DNA from: Bifidobacterium breve
GTDB lineage: Bacteria > Actinomycetota > Actinomycetes > S36-B12
Direction of reading: 5' to 3'
Length of the DNA stretch: 38,953 nucleotides
NCBI GenBank assembly: GCA_945861775.1
Contig: CAMAVT010000004.1
Coordinates: 1-38,953, forward strand
This document shows, in pieces, positions 19,170 through 28,763 of this stretch. The position numbers and the translations under genes are program-made. The notes beneath the pieces are model-generated. The model did not search any database. It saw only the letters and a program-made list of their open reading frames with translations, and was not told the origin of the DNA. How positions within the stretch are numbered: the first letter of the stretch is position 1; each line of letters opens with the position of its first letter.

Positions 19170-19878
19170 CTAGCAGTTCAACCGGACTATTGATTCGATA
19201 CTTGCGGTCAGACTCAATGCGCCAGCTTGACCCTTCACCGACACTTCGAAAGTCCCACGCACGCGCGTGATTCTCACCGGGGCCGCTACTTGTCAAAGCA
19301 GTGTTCTCATCAATGCCAATTATTTTCTGTCCATCGATAAGCAATGGCTTGAGAACAAAGTCAGGGATGAAACGAGAATAGCGATCAAAATGCGGAATGA
19401 CCCGTGCATTGAAAATCAACCCAAGCCCCGATTCGCCGCCTTCCTTTGGGTGACGGAAATTAGGTACGTATCCGCACAGCGCCATGGCTCCCGCACTGCA
19501 ACCTGCGATTGATGCCCCGCCACGCCACTGTTCCAGAATGGTTTTCCAAGCGAGGGTGTCGCGCAGGGTTTGCGCAAGAAAATGGGGGTTCCCACCGGAA
19601 AGGTAAATCAATCCCGCGCCGGCAATCGCCTCAACGATTTTTGGGTCGCCTGCATCTTTTCGATTTTTAATATCGATGACAACCTGCTGTGCATCAAGTC
19701 GTTGGGCGGCTTCCTTGCCCAGTTGATGCCAACGCGCGAGTGAGCGTTCACCTTCGGGTGCTGCTGCTGTCGCAATCTGAACGTAGGTGCGTGGGCGATC
19801 CTCTAGTAGCCAGGCTTCTAGATCCTGCATGACCGGGAGGTATTCACCACTTCCAACGAGTGCAATTTTCCCACTCAT
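19153..19878 (-). CDS. Cyanophycinase-like / peptidase S51-type class I glutamine amidotransferase-like protein
   Basis: IALVGSGEY, IYLSGGNPHFLAQTLRDT, SIAGCSAGAMALCG; overlaps trmB start. Confidence 0.82.
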   Translation of the reverse strand: MSGKIALVGSGEYLPVMQDLEAWLLEDRPRTYVQIATAAAPEGERSLARWHQLGKEAAQRLDAQQVVIDIKNRKDAGDPKIVEAIAGAGLIYLSGGNPHFLAQTLRDTLAWKTILEQWRGGASIAGCSAGAMALCGYVPNFRHPKEGGESGLGLIFNARVIPHFDRYSRFIPDFVLKPLLIDGQKIIGIDENTALTSSGPGENHARAWDFRSVGEGSSWRIESDRKYRINSPVELLVDSLG

Positions 19879-20043
19879 GTTTTCCCACTCATAGGTAAAG
19901 CCCCACTGGTGCGGAGTTACGCGCTGGGATCCTCGCTTTCACAGAATGCAGAGTAAGCCCGGGGACCGTAGGCCGTTGCAGTGCCGCCGGCAATTTCACC
20001 CATGGCTGCTGTGCGAGGTTCGCCACACAACGCCCCAGCAGGG

Positions 20044-20059
20044 ATACCCCTGCGGGTAT
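20044..20059. promoter_or_regulatory. CsoR/CstR-type operator ATACCC-CTGC-GGGTAT
   Basis: Perfect 6-bp inverted arms, N4 spacer, upstream of the CsoR-family gene and overlapping its expected -35 position. Confidence 0.75.
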
Positions 20060-20075
20060 GTACTCGAGAGAGTAG

Positions 20076-20345
<270 letters not shown>

Positions 20346-20379
20346 TATTCGTTAGCCCACAGGGGTAACCCCCCCTTTT

Positions 20380-20395
20380 TGTGCCTTTTGTCACA
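20380..20395. promoter_or_regulatory. CRP/FNR-superfamily-type site TGTG-CCTTTTGT-CACA upstream of pckG
   Basis: Matches TGTGA-N6-TCACA at 9 of 10 defined bases; ~104 nt upstream of pckG. Confidence 0.45.
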
Positions 20396-20498
20396 AGTGC
20401 CGTAGATCACCCTCGGATCGGTGGCGGAATCGGTCGTGAAGGTGCATGCTTGGGCAACGTAAAAATCTGCTCGCCCACCATCGCAAGGAAGTGATCCC

Positions 20499-22328
20499 AT
20501 GGCCGCTCGTCTCGATTTCGATTCAGCACCCACCCAAAATAAGCAACTCCTCGAGTGGGTTGACGAGATGGCCACCCTGTTGGAGCCTGACGCGATTGAG
20601 TGGAGTGACGGCTCTGAAGCCGAGTGGACGCGTTTGACCAACCAAATGGTTGATTCGGGAACCATGACCAGGCTCAATGAAGATCTGCGCCCCAATTCAT
20701 TCCTCGCCCGTTCAAACCCAAGTGACGTGGCTCGGGTTGAAAGCAGCACGTATATATGTTCCCAACGCGAAGTTGATGCAGGTCCCACCAATAACTGGAT
20801 GGAACCGACGGACATGCGTTCAACCTTGAATGGCTTAATGAAGGGTGCAATGCGCGGGCGCACTATGTATGTCATTCCATTTTCGATGGGACCACTCGGC
20901 TCCCGAATTGCCCAACTCGGCGTTGAAATTACTGACTCTCCCTACGTTGTTGTGAACATGAAACTCATGACACGCATGGGTCAGGCAGCACTGGACGAAA
21001 TTGGCGAGTTCGGTGAATTCGTTCCGGCCGTGCACTCGGTCGGTTACCCACTCGTGGACGCAGCAGGCAATGCAATCCCTGACGTTGCTTGGCCATGCAA
21101 TGACACCAAGTACATCGTTCATTTTCCTGAGACCCGTGAGATTTGGTCCTACGGCTCCGGTTACGGCGGCAACGCATTGCTCGGCAAGAAGTGCTTTGCA
21201 TTGCGTATTGCTTCGGCCATGGCCCGCGATGAAGGCTGGATGGCCGAACACATGTTGGTCTTGAAACTGACATCACCAGCAAACGACGTTAAGTACATTA
21301 CGGCTGCATTCCCTTCCGCGTGCGGAAAAACAAACCTTGCAATGCTTGAACCGACAATTCCGGGTTGGAAAGTAGAAACAATCGGAGACGACATTGCCTG
21401 GATGCGATTTGGGGAAGATGGTCGTCTCTATGCGATCAACCCAGAAGCTGGATTCTTTGGTGTTGCACCCGGAACGGGCATGAGCACGAACGCAAATGCT
21501 GTTCGCTCACTTGTCGGTAACTCGATTTTCACCAACGTAGCGCTAACCGATGACGGTGATATCTGGTGGGAAGGCTTCACCGATGAAGTACCCGCTCACC
21601 TCATCGACTGGAAGGGCAATGACTGGACGCCTGCTTCGGCAGATCCCTCAAGCCACCCCAATGCGCGATTCACAGTTCCTGCAGGCCAATGCCCATCGAT
21701 TGCCCCTAACTGGGAAGACCCAACGGGTGTCCCGATTGATGCAATCCTCTTCGGTGGCCGCCGCGCAACCAACGTTCCATTGGTCTCTGAAGCATTTGAC
21801 TGGGCCCACGGCGTCTTTGTTGGCTCATCCGTGTCCAGCGAGCAGACTGCCGCTGCCGAAGGAACCGTTGGCGCCCTGCGTCGGGATCCTTTTGCAATGC
21901 TGCCATTCTGTGGCTACAACATGGCCGACTACTGGGGTCACTGGCTCAAGATCGGTGGTTTCACCAGCGCGGATAAATTGCCACGTATTTACTCCGTGAA
22001 CTGGTTCCGCAAGGACACCGACGGAAAATTCATTTGGCCCGGATTCGGCGAAAACGCACGGGTTCTCGAATGGATCGTTAATCGACTCAGTGGCAAGGCC
22101 GAAGCGGTTGACACTCCCATTGGTCGGATCCCAGCAGCTGGTGCACTGAACACCGATGGCCTTAACCTGTCAGAGGAAAAGCTCGCTGAGCTCTTTGCCG
22201 TCAATGCGCAGTCGTGGTTGGCCGAAACCGATTTAACCCAAGAGTATTACGCGGAGTTCGGTGATCGGGTTCCTGCCGAACTCAACAACCAACTCCAAGG
22301 GTTACGCGATCGGTTAAAGAGCGCCTAA
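20499..22328 (+). CDS. pckG: Phosphoenolpyruvate carboxykinase (GTP)
   Basis: 609 aa; [13 protein letters not shown] kinase loop; [14 protein letters not shown] aaggaag. Confidence 0.97.
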   Translation: MAARLDFDSAPTQNKQLLEWVDEMATLLEPDAIEWSDGSEAEWTRLTNQMVDSGTMTRLNEDLRPNSFLARSNPSDVARVESSTYICSQREVDAGPTNNWMEPTDMRSTLNGLMKGAMRGRTMYVIPFSMGPLGSRIAQLGVEITDSPYVVVNMKLMTRMGQAALDEIGEFGEFVPAVHSVGYPLVDAAGNAIPDVAWPCNDTKYIVHFPETREIWSYGSGYGGNALLGKKCFALRIASAMARDEGWMAEHMLVLKLTSPANDVKYITAAFPSACGKTNLAMLEPTIPGWKVETIGDDIAWMRFGEDGRLYAINPEAGFFGVAPGTGMSTNANAVRSLVGNSIFTNVALTDDGDIWWEGFTDEVPAHLIDWKGNDWTPASADPSSHPNARFTVPAGQCPSIAPNWEDPTGVPIDAILFGGRRATNVPLVSEAFDWAHGVFVGSSVSSEQTAAAEGTVGALRRDPFAMLPFCGYNMADYWGHWLKIGGFTSADKLPRIYSVNWFRKDTDGKFIWPGFGENARVLEWIVNRLSGKAEAVDTPIGRIPAAGALNTDGLNLSEEKLAELFAVNAQSWLAETDLTQEYYAEFGDRVPAELNNQLQGLRDRLKSA

Positions 22329-22332
22329 CTGC

Positions 22333-23361
22333 TCAAGCGAGGGTTGCAACGAGAATTGATTTAATCGTGTGCATGCGGTTCTCTGCTTGATCGAATGCGA
22401 TGTTTGCGGGGGATTCGAATACCTCGTGCGTGATTTCAATTCCGCCGTGGAGATTGAAATCCTGGGCAATTTGCGCGCCAATCACAGTCTTGGTGTCGTG
22501 GTAGGCAGGTAGGCAATGCATCGCCTTCGCGTTGCTTCCGGCTAGGTCAAGCACCCTTTTATTTATTTGGTAAGGCTTGAGTAGCTCAATGCGCTCCTGC
22601 CACACGTCTTTGGATTCACCCATGGATACCCAAACGTCGGTGTGCACAAATTCTGCGCCCACTACCCCTTCGGCAATGTCTTCGGTGAGAGTGATTTTTG
22701 CGCCACTTTCCTGAGCCTTTGCGAGTGCTTGATCAATAACGCTTTGATCCGGCCACAACACTTTTGGAGCCACAATCCTGGTATCAGCGCCCATGAGTGC
22801 ACCCATGACTAACAGTGAATTTCCCATATTGTTTCGCGCGTCACCGAGGTAGCAATAGGACAGCGTTTCCTGGGGATTGCTCTGGTGCTCGCGCATCGTG
22901 AGGAAGTCAGCCAGCATTTGGGTGGGGTGCCATTGGTCGGTTAACCCGTTGTAGACCGGCACCGATGAGTTCTGGGCAAGTTCTTCCACCATGGCTTGCT
23001 CGCTACCCCGAAATTCAATTGCGTCAAAAATTCGACTCAAGACGCGAGCCGTATCAGCGGGGGATTCCTTGTGACCTATTTGGCTTGATGCTCCGTCAAG
23101 AAAGGTGGTGTTCCCACCTTGATCAGCCATAGCGACACTGAATGAGATTCGGGTGCGAGTTGACGTCTTTTCAAAGATCGCAGCCAAGTTCTTGCGCTGG
23201 AGTAATGCGGGTTCACTGCCCTGCTTGCGCAACTGCTTCAGGCGGGCTGCCAAATCAAGTAACGAATTTAATTCGACTGCCGTGAAATCGAGCTCACGTA
23301 AAAAGTCCCGCCCGGAAAGCCCGAGTGAACGGACGTATTCAGCCGTAAGTTCTGCATCCAT
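22333..23361 (-). CDS. argF: Ornithine carbamoyltransferase
   Basis: STRTRISF carbamoyl-phosphate motif, [25 protein letters not shown]. Confidence 0.95.
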   Translation of the reverse strand: MDAELTAEYVRSLGLSGRDFLRELDFTAVELNSLLDLAARLKQLRKQGSEPALLQRKNLAAIFEKTSTRTRISFSVAMADQGGNTTFLDGASSQIGHKESPADTARVLSRIFDAIEFRGSEQAMVEELAQNSSVPVYNGLTDQWHPTQMLADFLTMREHQSNPQETLSYCYLGDARNNMGNSLLVMGALMGADTRIVAPKVLWPDQSVIDQALAKAQESGAKITLTEDIAEGVVGAEFVHTDVWVSMGESKDVWQERIELLKPYQINKRVLDLAGSNAKAMHCLPAYHDTKTVIGAQIAQDFNLHGGIEITHEVFESPANIAFDQAENRMHTIKSILVATLA

Positions 23362-23383
23362 CTACCAAGTCTAGGAGCAGGTA

Positions 23384-23779
23384 TTAACTCGCCGTGGAAT
23401 GGTAGATCCCTAATGCTTCATCAGAGATTGCATCATTGACTAATCCTTTTGCCGCAGCGATGCCGCTTCCCAGCACACTCGTGAGGTGTGACCCTCTTGG
23501 TTGATCAATTTTGCGGTAAATGGCTTCGCGTTCGACTTCACTTAGACCGCCCCACACGCCATATGGTTCACGGGCCCGGATTGCATAGTCGGCGCATTCC
23601 AGTCGGACCGGGCACGGAGCACATACTCGTTTAGCAGACTGATCCCGCCGAGAACGTGAAGAACCGCGTTCATTTTGTGGGTGGAAGAACAGCAGCGGAT
23701 CAACAGTGCGGCAGCGACCATCTTCCTGCCAGTGCCATTTAGAATCTAGCGGTACCTGTGCGAGCGGTTGCTGTGGCAT
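23384..23779 (-). CDS. WhiB-family Fe-S transcriptional regulator
   Basis: Four Cys (CRTVD...VCAPCPVRLEC) followed by GVWGGLSEVER. Confidence 0.95.
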   Translation of the reverse strand: MPQQPLAQVPLDSKWHWQEDGRCRTVDPLLFFHPQNERGSSRSRRDQSAKRVCAPCPVRLECADYAIRAREPYGVWGGLSEVEREAIYRKIDQPRGSHLTSVLGSGIAAAKGLVNDAISDEALGIYHSTAS

Positions 23780-23862
23780 GTGTCTTCAATCCCCTCTCAT
23801 GTCCTGCGTTGTACACCAATATAGGGCGTATTTGAGAGTGCTCTAGGCGGGACTTTAGTCCC

Positions 23863-24252
23863 CTATTCTGCGATTTTGTCGTGAATGTCCGGTTCATTTG
23901 ATATTGCAATTTCCTGGCGAACGGCTTCCATGTCCACGTCGCGAATAGCTGCGATTAAGTTGTCTAAACTTTCTTGGGGGAGTGCACCGGCTTGCGAATA
24001 AAGGACAACGCCGTCGCGGATCGCCATGAGGGTTGGGATAGATGAGATGTCAAAACCCCCAGCCAAACCTCGTTCAGCCTCGGTGTCCACCTTGGCGAAA
24101 ACAATGTCGGGATTAGACGCTGAGGCTTTTTCATATACGGGTGCAAAATTGCGACACGGTCCACACCATGCAGCCCAAAAGTCAACGAAGACGATTGGAT
24201 TTCCTTTGATGGTGTCAGAGAAGCTGGATTCTGTGAGATCAACGGTAGCCAT
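23863..24252 (-). CDS. Thioredoxin
   Basis: FWAAWCGPCRNFAPVYE; start assigned to second ATG (24252, MATVDLTE) because TAGGGT lies exactly 6 nt upstream; ORF also open from 24258. Confidence 0.93.
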   Translation of the reverse strand: MATVDLTESSFSDTIKGNPIVFVDFWAAWCGPCRNFAPVYEKASASNPDIVFAKVDTEAERGLAGGFDISSIPTLMAIRDGVVLYSQAGALPQESLDNLIAAIRDVDMEAVRQEIAISNEPDIHDKIAE

Positions 24253-24256
24253 GTAC

Positions 24257-24272
24257 ATACCCTAGGGGGTAT
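24257..24272. promoter_or_regulatory. CsoR/CstR-type operator ATACCC-TAGG-GGGTAT
   Basis: Same ATACCC-N4-GGGTAT arms as 20044-20059; contains the thioredoxin -10 (TAGGGT, minus strand 24264-24259). Confidence 0.78.
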
Positions 24273-24335
24273 AAGAAAAAAATGCAAATTCCACATCCCT
24301 GCTCGTTTTTTTGGTCAGGAAAGTAGACTTGCGCC

Positions 24336-24611
24336 ATGAGTACCCCACTTGCAACCCCTCTCGACGCACCCGAGTTAGAAGAACTCGGTAGCGTCCTCAC
24401 CGAAGAGCGAACCTCGAATTTTGACGACGGGGACCATGAGAAGTTTGCCCACTATGTTGAAAAGAACAAGATCGTCGAAAGTGCGGTCACGGGCTCGCCG
24501 GTAAAGGCGTTGTGCGGAAAGAAATGGACACCCAATCGGGATCCTTCCAAGTTCCCCATTTGCCCGGATTGCGAAAAGATACACAAGTCTCTCCCCAAGG
24601 GTGGTGAATAG
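24336..24611 (+). CDS. DUF3039 domain-containing protein
   Basis: 91 aa; SPVKALCGKKWTPNRDPSKFPICPDCEKIH, small Cys-rich actinobacterial family. Confidence 0.85.
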   Translation: MSTPLATPLDAPELEELGSVLTEERTSNFDDGDHEKFAHYVEKNKIVESAVTGSPVKALCGKKWTPNRDPSKFPICPDCEKIHKSLPKGGE

Positions 24612-24708
24612 AGGGGCTAGGCATAGCACCGGCCAAACAAGTGAGAGACTTTGGTCGCGCAAACCAGCGTGCCAATTAACCAACTATTTTTGATGGGACT
24701 GAAGATAA

Positions 24709-25614
24709 ATGCAGAGAAAATCAATTCGTCTAGCGAGCGTTGCCTCACTAGCAGTAGCAGGCCTTTTGCTAGCGGCTTGTTCCTCAAGCGATGACACTGC
24801 CACTGAAACGGCGGCCACCGAAACCTCCATGGAAGAAAGCGCCGTTGAAAGCGCCGCAACAGATGAGTGTGCCGCGGAGAACCTCACGACTATCAGTCCA
24901 GGAATGCTGACAATTGGCACCGATACACCGGCATACCCACCGTACTTCGTCGATGACGATCCAACAAACGGTGAAGGCTTTGAATCCGCAGTTGCCTACG
25001 CCGTGGCCGCCCAGTTGGGCTTTGCACCCACCGATGTCAAATGGGAAGTTGTTCCTTTCAATACCTCATACGCACCGGGTGACAAGAATTTCGACTTTGA
25101 CATAAATCAAATCTCAATTACCCCGGAACGCTCTGAGGTTGTTGATTTCTCTGATGGCTACTACACCGTGAACCAGGCCGTCGTAGCATTCAATGATTCA
25201 CCCATCGCTGGAGCAAAGACGATTGCTGAACTCAAGGATGCCAAACTTGGCGCTCAGGTGGGTACCACCAGCCTTGATTTCGTGACCGAAGTCGTCCAAC
25301 CAACCAATGAGCCTTATGTTTTCAATGATACGAATGACGCTAAGAGCGCATTGCAAAACGGACAGATCGATGGAATCGTTGTTGACCTTCCCACTGCCTA
25401 CTACGTAACCGCTGCAGAATTTGACAACAGCAAGATTGTCGGTCAATTCGCGGCAACCGCCGGTGGCGAAGAGTTTGGCTTGCTGTTCCAAAAAGGCAAT
25501 CCACTCGTGACCTGTGTCAACAAGGCACTCACCACATTGAAGGACTCGGGCGAACTGCAAGAGATCCAAGATGCCTGGTTGGCCGGAACAACTGCCCCGT
25601 ACTTCACGGAATAA
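24709..25614 (+). CDS. Amino-acid-type ABC transporter substrate-binding lipoprotein
   Basis: Lipobox LLLAACSSS; LTIGTDTPAYPPYFVDDDPTNGEGFESAVAYAVAAQLG. Confidence 0.92.
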   Translation: MQRKSIRLASVASLAVAGLLLAACSSSDDTATETAATETSMEESAVESAATDECAAENLTTISPGMLTIGTDTPAYPPYFVDDDPTNGEGFESAVAYAVAAQLGFAPTDVKWEVVPFNTSYAPGDKNFDFDINQISITPERSEVVDFSDGYYTVNQAVVAFNDSPIAGAKTIAELKDAKLGAQVGTTSLDFVTEVVQPTNEPYVFNDTNDAKSALQNGQIDGIVVDLPTAYYVTAAEFDNSKIVGQFAATAGGEEFGLLFQKGNPLVTCVNKALTTLKDSGELQEIQDAWLAGTTAPYFTE

Positions 25615-25660
25615 AAAATCGTCGCGCGAATTACTGCGATTAATTAATTTCGATTAATAC

Positions 25661-26524
25661 GTGAATACTCCCGTTCCTGGCGCAGACACGGTCTACATAG
25701 ACCCACTGCGCCAGGAACGTTCGCGTAAAAAGGCTCGCCGCGATGCAGCCATTGGAATTGCAAGTTTGCTTGGCTTCGTCATTGTCATCGTCTTATTGGT
25801 CGGCCGGAGTTCAGGTTGGGAAGCGGTTCAAAAAACTTTTTTTGATGGCGACCAGTTTGTTGAGTCATTCCCTGGTCTTTTGCAGGCCTTCTGGCTTAAC
25901 GTCCGAATTTTCCTCATAGCCGAGCCGCTTATCCTGATTGTTGGCTTGTTGGTTGCGCTCGCGCGCACCGTCAAATCACCGATTTTTTTGCCGGTTCGAG
26001 TACTGGCGACCCTTTACGTTGATATTTTCCGCGGGGTCCCCACAATTTTGATCATCTTTCTTTTGGGGTTTGGCATGCCAGCCTTGCAACTCCCGGGTGT
26101 TCCCAGTGATGCAATTTTCTGGGGAACAGCGGCACTTGTGCTTTCCTATGGCGCTTACGTGGCTGAAGTATTTCGGGCTGGAATCGGATCGGTTCACCCG
26201 AGTCAGACCATGGCTGCTCGCTCACTAGGGCTTTCTTCATTCCAAACCAATCGTTTTGTTGTACTGCCACAAGCTGTGCGCAATGTGACCCCACCGCTGC
26301 TTAATGACTTTATTTCACTGCAGAAAGATACGGCTCTTGTCGCGGTTCTGGGACCAATTGAAATCTTGCGCCGAGCCCAAATAGATACTTCCTCAAACTT
26401 CAACTACACACCCTACGTTGGTGCCGCGCTCATCTTTATTGCACTGACCATTCCCATGACTCGTTTTGCCGACTGGATTCAGGTCCGTTCGGCCCGCAAG
26501 AGGCAGGCAGGGGGCGTTTCGTGA
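25661..26524 (+). CDS. Amino-acid ABC transporter permease
   Basis: LYVDIFRGVPTILIIFLLGFG; YVAEVFRAGIGSVHPSQTMAARSLGLSSFQT (HisM/GlnP type). Confidence 0.93.
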   Translation: MNTPVPGADTVYIDPLRQERSRKKARRDAAIGIASLLGFVIVIVLLVGRSSGWEAVQKTFFDGDQFVESFPGLLQAFWLNVRIFLIAEPLILIVGLLVALARTVKSPIFLPVRVLATLYVDIFRGVPTILIIFLLGFGMPALQLPGVPSDAIFWGTAALVLSYGAYVAEVFRAGIGSVHPSQTMAARSLGLSSFQTNRFVVLPQAVRNVTPPLLNDFISLQKDTALVAVLGPIEILRRAQIDTSSNFNYTPYVGAALIFIALTIPMTRFADWIQVRSARKRQAGGVS

Positions 26525-27285
26525 GCTTTGAGTTTAAATCCGAATCTGAACCCGAATCGTTTATCAGGGTTGACGGTGTGTGGAAATCCTTTGATACGCA
26601 TCCTGTTTTGCGGGGAATTTCACTCGATGTTGCGGCGCACTCCGCAACGGTACTGATTGGGGCATCAGGTTCAGGAAAGTCGACTCTGCTTCGCTGTATC
26701 AATGCTTTGGAGACGGTGGATGCCGGAAGCATTGTGGTCGATTCTGAACTTGATGTAACAGCGTTTAACGCAGACCTTGATGCAATCAGACGGCGGATTG
26801 GCATTGTCTTTCAGTCCTATAACCTTTTCCCACACATGAAAGTTTTGGAAAACATCACTCTTGGTCCAACTCGCGTGCTCAAAAGATCCAAGAAGGAATC
26901 GATTGAGGCAGCGATGCAGTTACTCACACGATTTGGGCTCGAAGCCAAGGCGCATGATTACCCCGACCGGTTATCAGGTGGCCAATCTCAGCGGGTGGCC
27001 ATTGTGCGTGCCCTCGCGATGGAACCGGAAATAATGTTGTTCGACGAGATCACCTCGGCACTGGACCCGATGCTCGTTGGGGAAGTCCTTGACACTGTCC
27101 GTGAGTTACGCGAGGGCGGATTAACAATTGTTATGGCGACCCACGAAATGTCTTTTGCCAAAGAGATCGCCGACCAGGTGTGTTTCCTGCGAGATGGCGT
27201 GGTGTGGGAGTCTGGCTCGGCAGAACAGATATTTGAGGCCCCGCAGAGGGCTGAAACCCAGAGTTTCCTTCACAGAGTGAACTAA
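26521..27285 (+). CDS. Amino-acid ABC transporter ATP-binding protein
   Basis: Walker A GASGSGKST, LSGGQSQRVAIVRALAMEPEIMLFDEITSALDP; overlaps permease by 4 nt. Confidence 0.96.
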   Translation: MSFEFKSESEPESFIRVDGVWKSFDTHPVLRGISLDVAAHSATVLIGASGSGKSTLLRCINALETVDAGSIVVDSELDVTAFNADLDAIRRRIGIVFQSYNLFPHMKVLENITLGPTRVLKRSKKESIEAAMQLLTRFGLEAKAHDYPDRLSGGQSQRVAIVRALAMEPEIMLFDEITSALDPMLVGEVLDTVRELREGGLTIVMATHEMSFAKEIADQVCFLRDGVVWESGSAEQIFEAPQRAETQSFLHRVN

Positions 27286-27388
27286 TTCGGACAATCACGG
27301 CATGGCACGCCCGGATTTTAGGGATTTAGGAATAATGTATAGCCGTTTGCTGCATGGCCTAAATGAGGCACAAATATGGAGGTAATAA

Positions 27389-27961
27389 ATGACATCCCAA
27401 GTTGAAATGGAAGCCAACGAAAATATGTTGGTCGCCCTCGGTCGTAGCTGGGGAGTTCTTCTCCTTGGTGGAATTATTTCCCTCGCCGTCGGCATCATGG
27501 CGCTGGTGTGGCCTGGAGCGACAATCATCGTGGTTGCAATCTTGTTCGCAATTTACTTGATCATCTCAGGCATTTTTGAGATTATCCGATCATTCGCCCA
27601 TGGACTCACCGGTGGCACACGTGTTCTCCTTTTGATCACCGGTGTGCTTTCGATCATCTTGGGTATTTTTGCTATCCGCAGTGCGATCAACGCCGCAGAA
27701 TTGCTGGCAATCTTTATTGGTATCGCATTCCTGTTCCGCGGATTTGCAAGCCTGTTCATGGGATTTGATTCCAAAGAAGGCCGCGGATGGAATATTTTCT
27801 TTGGCCTGATCATGCTGATCGGTGGAGTCGTAATTTTGACCCAGCCACTGATTTCACTTGCGACTCTCGCATTGATCGTTGGTATTTGGCTGGTCCTTAT
27901 TGGTATCTACGAGATCATTGCTGCATTCATGCTGCGCAGCAAGCTCAAGAAGCTCGTCTAG
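27389..27961 (+). CDS. HdeD-like / DUF308 membrane protein
   Basis: Repeated hydrophobic units (LLGGIISLAVGIMALVWPGATIIV...GVLSIILGIFAI...LIMLIGGVVILTQP); RBS ggaggt. Confidence 0.82.
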   Translation: MTSQVEMEANENMLVALGRSWGVLLLGGIISLAVGIMALVWPGATIIVVAILFAIYLIISGIFEIIRSFAHGLTGGTRVLLLITGVLSIILGIFAIRSAINAAELLAIFIGIAFLFRGFASLFMGFDSKEGRGWNIFFGLIMLIGGVVILTQPLISLATLALIVGIWLVLIGIYEIIAAFMLRSKLKKLV

Positions 27962-28003
27962 CACCAGAAAAATATTTAGTTTAATTGAATATATTTACAC
28001 AAC

Positions 28004-28038
28004 AAAGTGCCCCTCAATACCGAGGGGCACTTTGATTT
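28004..28038 (+). terminator. Intrinsic terminator downstream of the DUF308 gene
   Basis: Perfect 12-bp stem AAAGTGCCCCTC / GAGGGGCACTTT, 6-nt loop, followed by gatttt. Confidence 0.88.
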
Positions 28039-28065
28039 TCCCCTGGGCAGTGGTTAGGTGGGGGC

Positions 28066-28707
28066 GTGACAAAGGAAACCTCCCAGACCCTTGATCGAGG
28101 ATTAAGTGTGCTCGAGGTTTTGGCCGAGTACCCGGAAGGGTTGAGTGTCACCGAACTCAGCCATAAGCTCGATGTTGGTCGAACTGTCGTTTATCGGCTC
28201 GTGGTCACACTGGAAGCCCATTCGCTATTGCGCAGGTCATCTGATGGAAAATGTCGACTTGGCCTGGGGCTTCTAGCACTTGCCCGAGTGATCCAGCCAC
28301 TCGTGCGTGAAGCATCGGGACCGGCATTGCGCATGTTGGCGGAGGCGCTCGGTTGCACGGCATACCTCATGATTGCCGATGCAAATGATGGCTTAGTCGT
28401 CTTGGTCTCTGAACCAAATAGAAGTGATATGCACGTCTCAATGCGGATCGGCACCCGATCACCACTTGAGGGAAGCGCAGGCGGCCGGGCAATTTTGGCC
28501 GCTCGAACTGCCGCAGGTCGACAACTTGACCCACCCTGGGTTCTGGCAAATCTAGAGGGCGGGACCCACGGCCTGGCCGTCCCGCTGACGGGGGTAGCCG
28601 TCCTTGAAGCCAGTGTGGGAGTCATTTCCTCTCGGGAATTCTCGGAACCTGAATTTGGCGCTCGAATAGCGCGGACGGCCCAAGAAATATCTCGATTGTT
28701 AACCTAG
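28066..28707 (+). CDS. IclR family transcriptional regulator
   Basis: TLDRGLSVLEVLAEYPEGLSVTELSHKLDVGRTVVYRLVVTLEAHSLLRR; GTG start. Confidence 0.88.
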   Translation: MTKETSQTLDRGLSVLEVLAEYPEGLSVTELSHKLDVGRTVVYRLVVTLEAHSLLRRSSDGKCRLGLGLLALARVIQPLVREASGPALRMLAEALGCTAYLMIADANDGLVVLVSEPNRSDMHVSMRIGTRSPLEGSAGGRAILAARTAAGRQLDPPWVLANLEGGTHGLAVPLTGVAVLEASVGVISSREFSEPEFGARIARTAQEISRLLT

Positions 28708-28708
28708 A

Positions 28709-28732
28709 CACGCCGAGTGAGGCGTCGGTTTG
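28709..28732 (+). terminator. Possible intrinsic terminator downstream of iclR
   Basis: acgcc-gagtga-ggcgt stem-loop followed by cggtttgtt. Confidence 0.4.
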
Positions 28733-28763
28733 TTCAATTGGGAGCAATAACGCACAATAAGAC

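Noticed and set aside
25615-25660. A/T-rich hairpin or riboswitch between the ABC substrate-binding protein and permease genes
   Set aside because: Only short GATTAAT repeats and no convincing stem with T-tract; insufficient support
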